Assembly: GCA_015163825.1 (NCBI GenBank)
Contig: JAAOIL010000021.1
Location: forward strand, 1-6,561
Source of the DNA: Alphaproteobacteria bacterium
GTDB lineage: Bacteria > Pseudomonadota > Alphaproteobacteria > RS24
Direction: 5' to 3'
Length of the DNA: 6,561 bases
The translations under genes and the position numbers were made by a program. Each line of letters starts with the position of its first letter. The stretch's first letter is position 1. Under the pieces are notes generated by a model, which worked only from the letters and a program-made list of their open reading frames with translations, made no database searches and was not told where the DNA came from. This document shows, one piece after another, positions 5,864 to 6,561 of this stretch.

Positions 5864-6561
5864 ATGAAGATGATTTACCATATTTATACAATTATAGTGC
5901 TCGGCATGACTTTGGGGGCGACTAATACTGCCGTTGCTGATGATGAAAGAGCGATTTTCCGTGATTGGCTGGGTGCCGTGCGGGTGGATGCCCATAAGCA
6001 GGGTGTTAGCGAAAAGCATTTGCGACTGCTGGATAATCTAACGCCTGATATGAAGGTGCGGGAACTAGCGGCACGACAACCCGAATATGTGAAGCCGATA
6101 TGGGGTTATCTTGACCTTATGATAACAGACCAGCGCATAGCGCTAGGGCAGGCGGCTTTGGCGGCACATGCGGATTTTTTCAACACATTAGAGGTTAAGT
6201 ATGGTTTGCCCCGCACAATACTGACGGCGATATGGGGTGTAGAGACAAATTATGGCAGCAATAAAGGTAGTTTTTCGGTTCTGCGCTCTCTGGCGAGTTT
6301 GGGCTATGAGGGCACGCGGGCTAAATTTGGGCGACAACAATTGCTGGCGGCACTCTCTATTTTGGAGGATGGCGACATCCCCCCCGATGAAATGACCGGC
6401 AGTTGGGCGGGGGCGATGGGGCATACGCAATTTATCCCGACCACTTATCAGGCTTATGCGGCAGATGGCACGGGCGATGGCAAACGCGACATCTGGAACG
6501 AGCCACATGATGCGCTTGCCTCTGCGGCTAATTACTTAAAAGTGTCGGGTTGGAAGCGGGG
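5864..6561 (+). CDS. MltB-family lytic murein transglycosylase, 5' part
   Basis: The enzyme cleaves the MurNAc-GlcNAc bond of peptidoglycan with formation of 1,6-anhydroMurNAc, acting in the periplasm in wall turnover. The window holds the first 232 codons; the gene runs off the right edge. An N-terminal signal peptide (about 1-25, hydrophobic core IYTIIVLGMTLGA, likely cleavage after AVA) has no lipobox cysteine, so the protein should be soluble in the periplasm rather than a lipoprotein like E. coli MltB. SLT_2/GH103 family blocks are AARQPEYVKPIWGYLD (69-84), YGLPRTILTAIWGVETNYGS with the probable catalytic Glu127 (codon 6242-6244), SWAGAMGHTQFIPTTYQAYA, and GDGKRDIW followed by AANYLKVSGWKRG near the edge. 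A second ATG at 5870 would remove two residues; no Shine-Dalgarno sequence decides between them. The gene is divergent from galU. Confidence 0.93.
   Translation, partial: MKMIYHIYTIIVLGMTLGATNTAVADDERAIFRDWLGAVRVDAHKQGVSEKHLRLLDNLTPDMKVRELAARQPEYVKPIWGYLDLMITDQRIALGQAALAAHADFFNTLEVKYGLPRTILTAIWGVETNYGSNKGSFSVLRSLASLGYEGTRAKFGRQQLLAALSILEDGDIPPDEMTGSWAGAMGHTQFIPTTYQAYAADGTGDGKRDIWNEPHDALASAANYLKVSGWKR

Noticed and set aside
5822..6019. A longer galU with 66 extra N-terminal residues (start at 6019)
   Set aside because: The extension does not resemble GalU, lies antisense to the signal peptide and start of the transglycosylase gene, and the family N-terminus matches the ATG at 5821.
6379..6385. 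Run of seven C inside the transglycosylase gene, considered as a phase-variation tract
   Set aside because: The frame is intact on both sides, seven bases is short for a switching tract, and it simply encodes Ile-Pro-Pro.
6188..6508. Minus-strand open frame of 106 codons
   Set aside because: It is antisense to the transglycosylase domain, which has clear family motifs throughout.
1..6561. Mobile element, CRISPR array, tRNA or riboswitch
   Set aside because: I saw no transposase or integrase frame, no repeated spacer pattern, no flanking repeats and almost no non-coding space in which such elements could lie.

Overview
The window comes from a Gram-negative bacterium: it encodes an outer-membrane TonB-dependent receptor, a Kdo-pathway enzyme and a periplasmic murein transglycosylase. 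Base composition is close to balanced. The style of the proteins (Fec-type ATPase, receptor plug, MltB-type enzyme) suggests a proteobacterium, perhaps an alphaproteobacterium, but that placement is inference. There is no sign of mobile DNA, CRISPR, tRNA or rRNA. Gene density is very high, the largest gene-free stretch being the 42 bp between galU and the transglycosylase gene.

Left part, plus strand (1-1854): a tightly packed set made of the 3' part of a FecE/BtuD-type iron-siderophore/heme/B12 ABC ATPase, a second and unrelated ABC ATPase of the MlaF type that overlaps it by 19 bp, and msrA, 9 bp further on. The MlaF-like protein is odd: Walker A, Q-loop and signature are intact, but the catalytic glutamate after Walker B is serine and no H-loop histidine is visible.

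Middle and right, minus strand (5821 down to 1865): galU, kdsD and a TonB-dependent receptor run head to tail with gaps of about 14-16 bp, probably as one operon. GalU (UDP-glucose) and KdsD (arabinose-5-phosphate for Kdo) feed envelope polysaccharide and LPS synthesis. The receptor probably imports a metal chelate or cofactor and could be the outer-membrane partner of the Fec-type ABC system at the left edge, although the two gene sets converge.

Right edge, plus strand (5864-6561): the 5' part of an MltB-family lytic murein transglycosylase, divergent from galU. The 42-bp gap holds a consensus -10 hexamer and a 20-bp imperfect dyad that overlaps it, a plausible operator.

These are recognisable housekeeping and envelope genes. 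I do not see a new multi-gene system. The points most worth a second look are the degenerate MlaF-like ATPase, the dyad in the divergent promoter region, and the scarcity of Shine-Dalgarno sequences (msrA has the only clear one).
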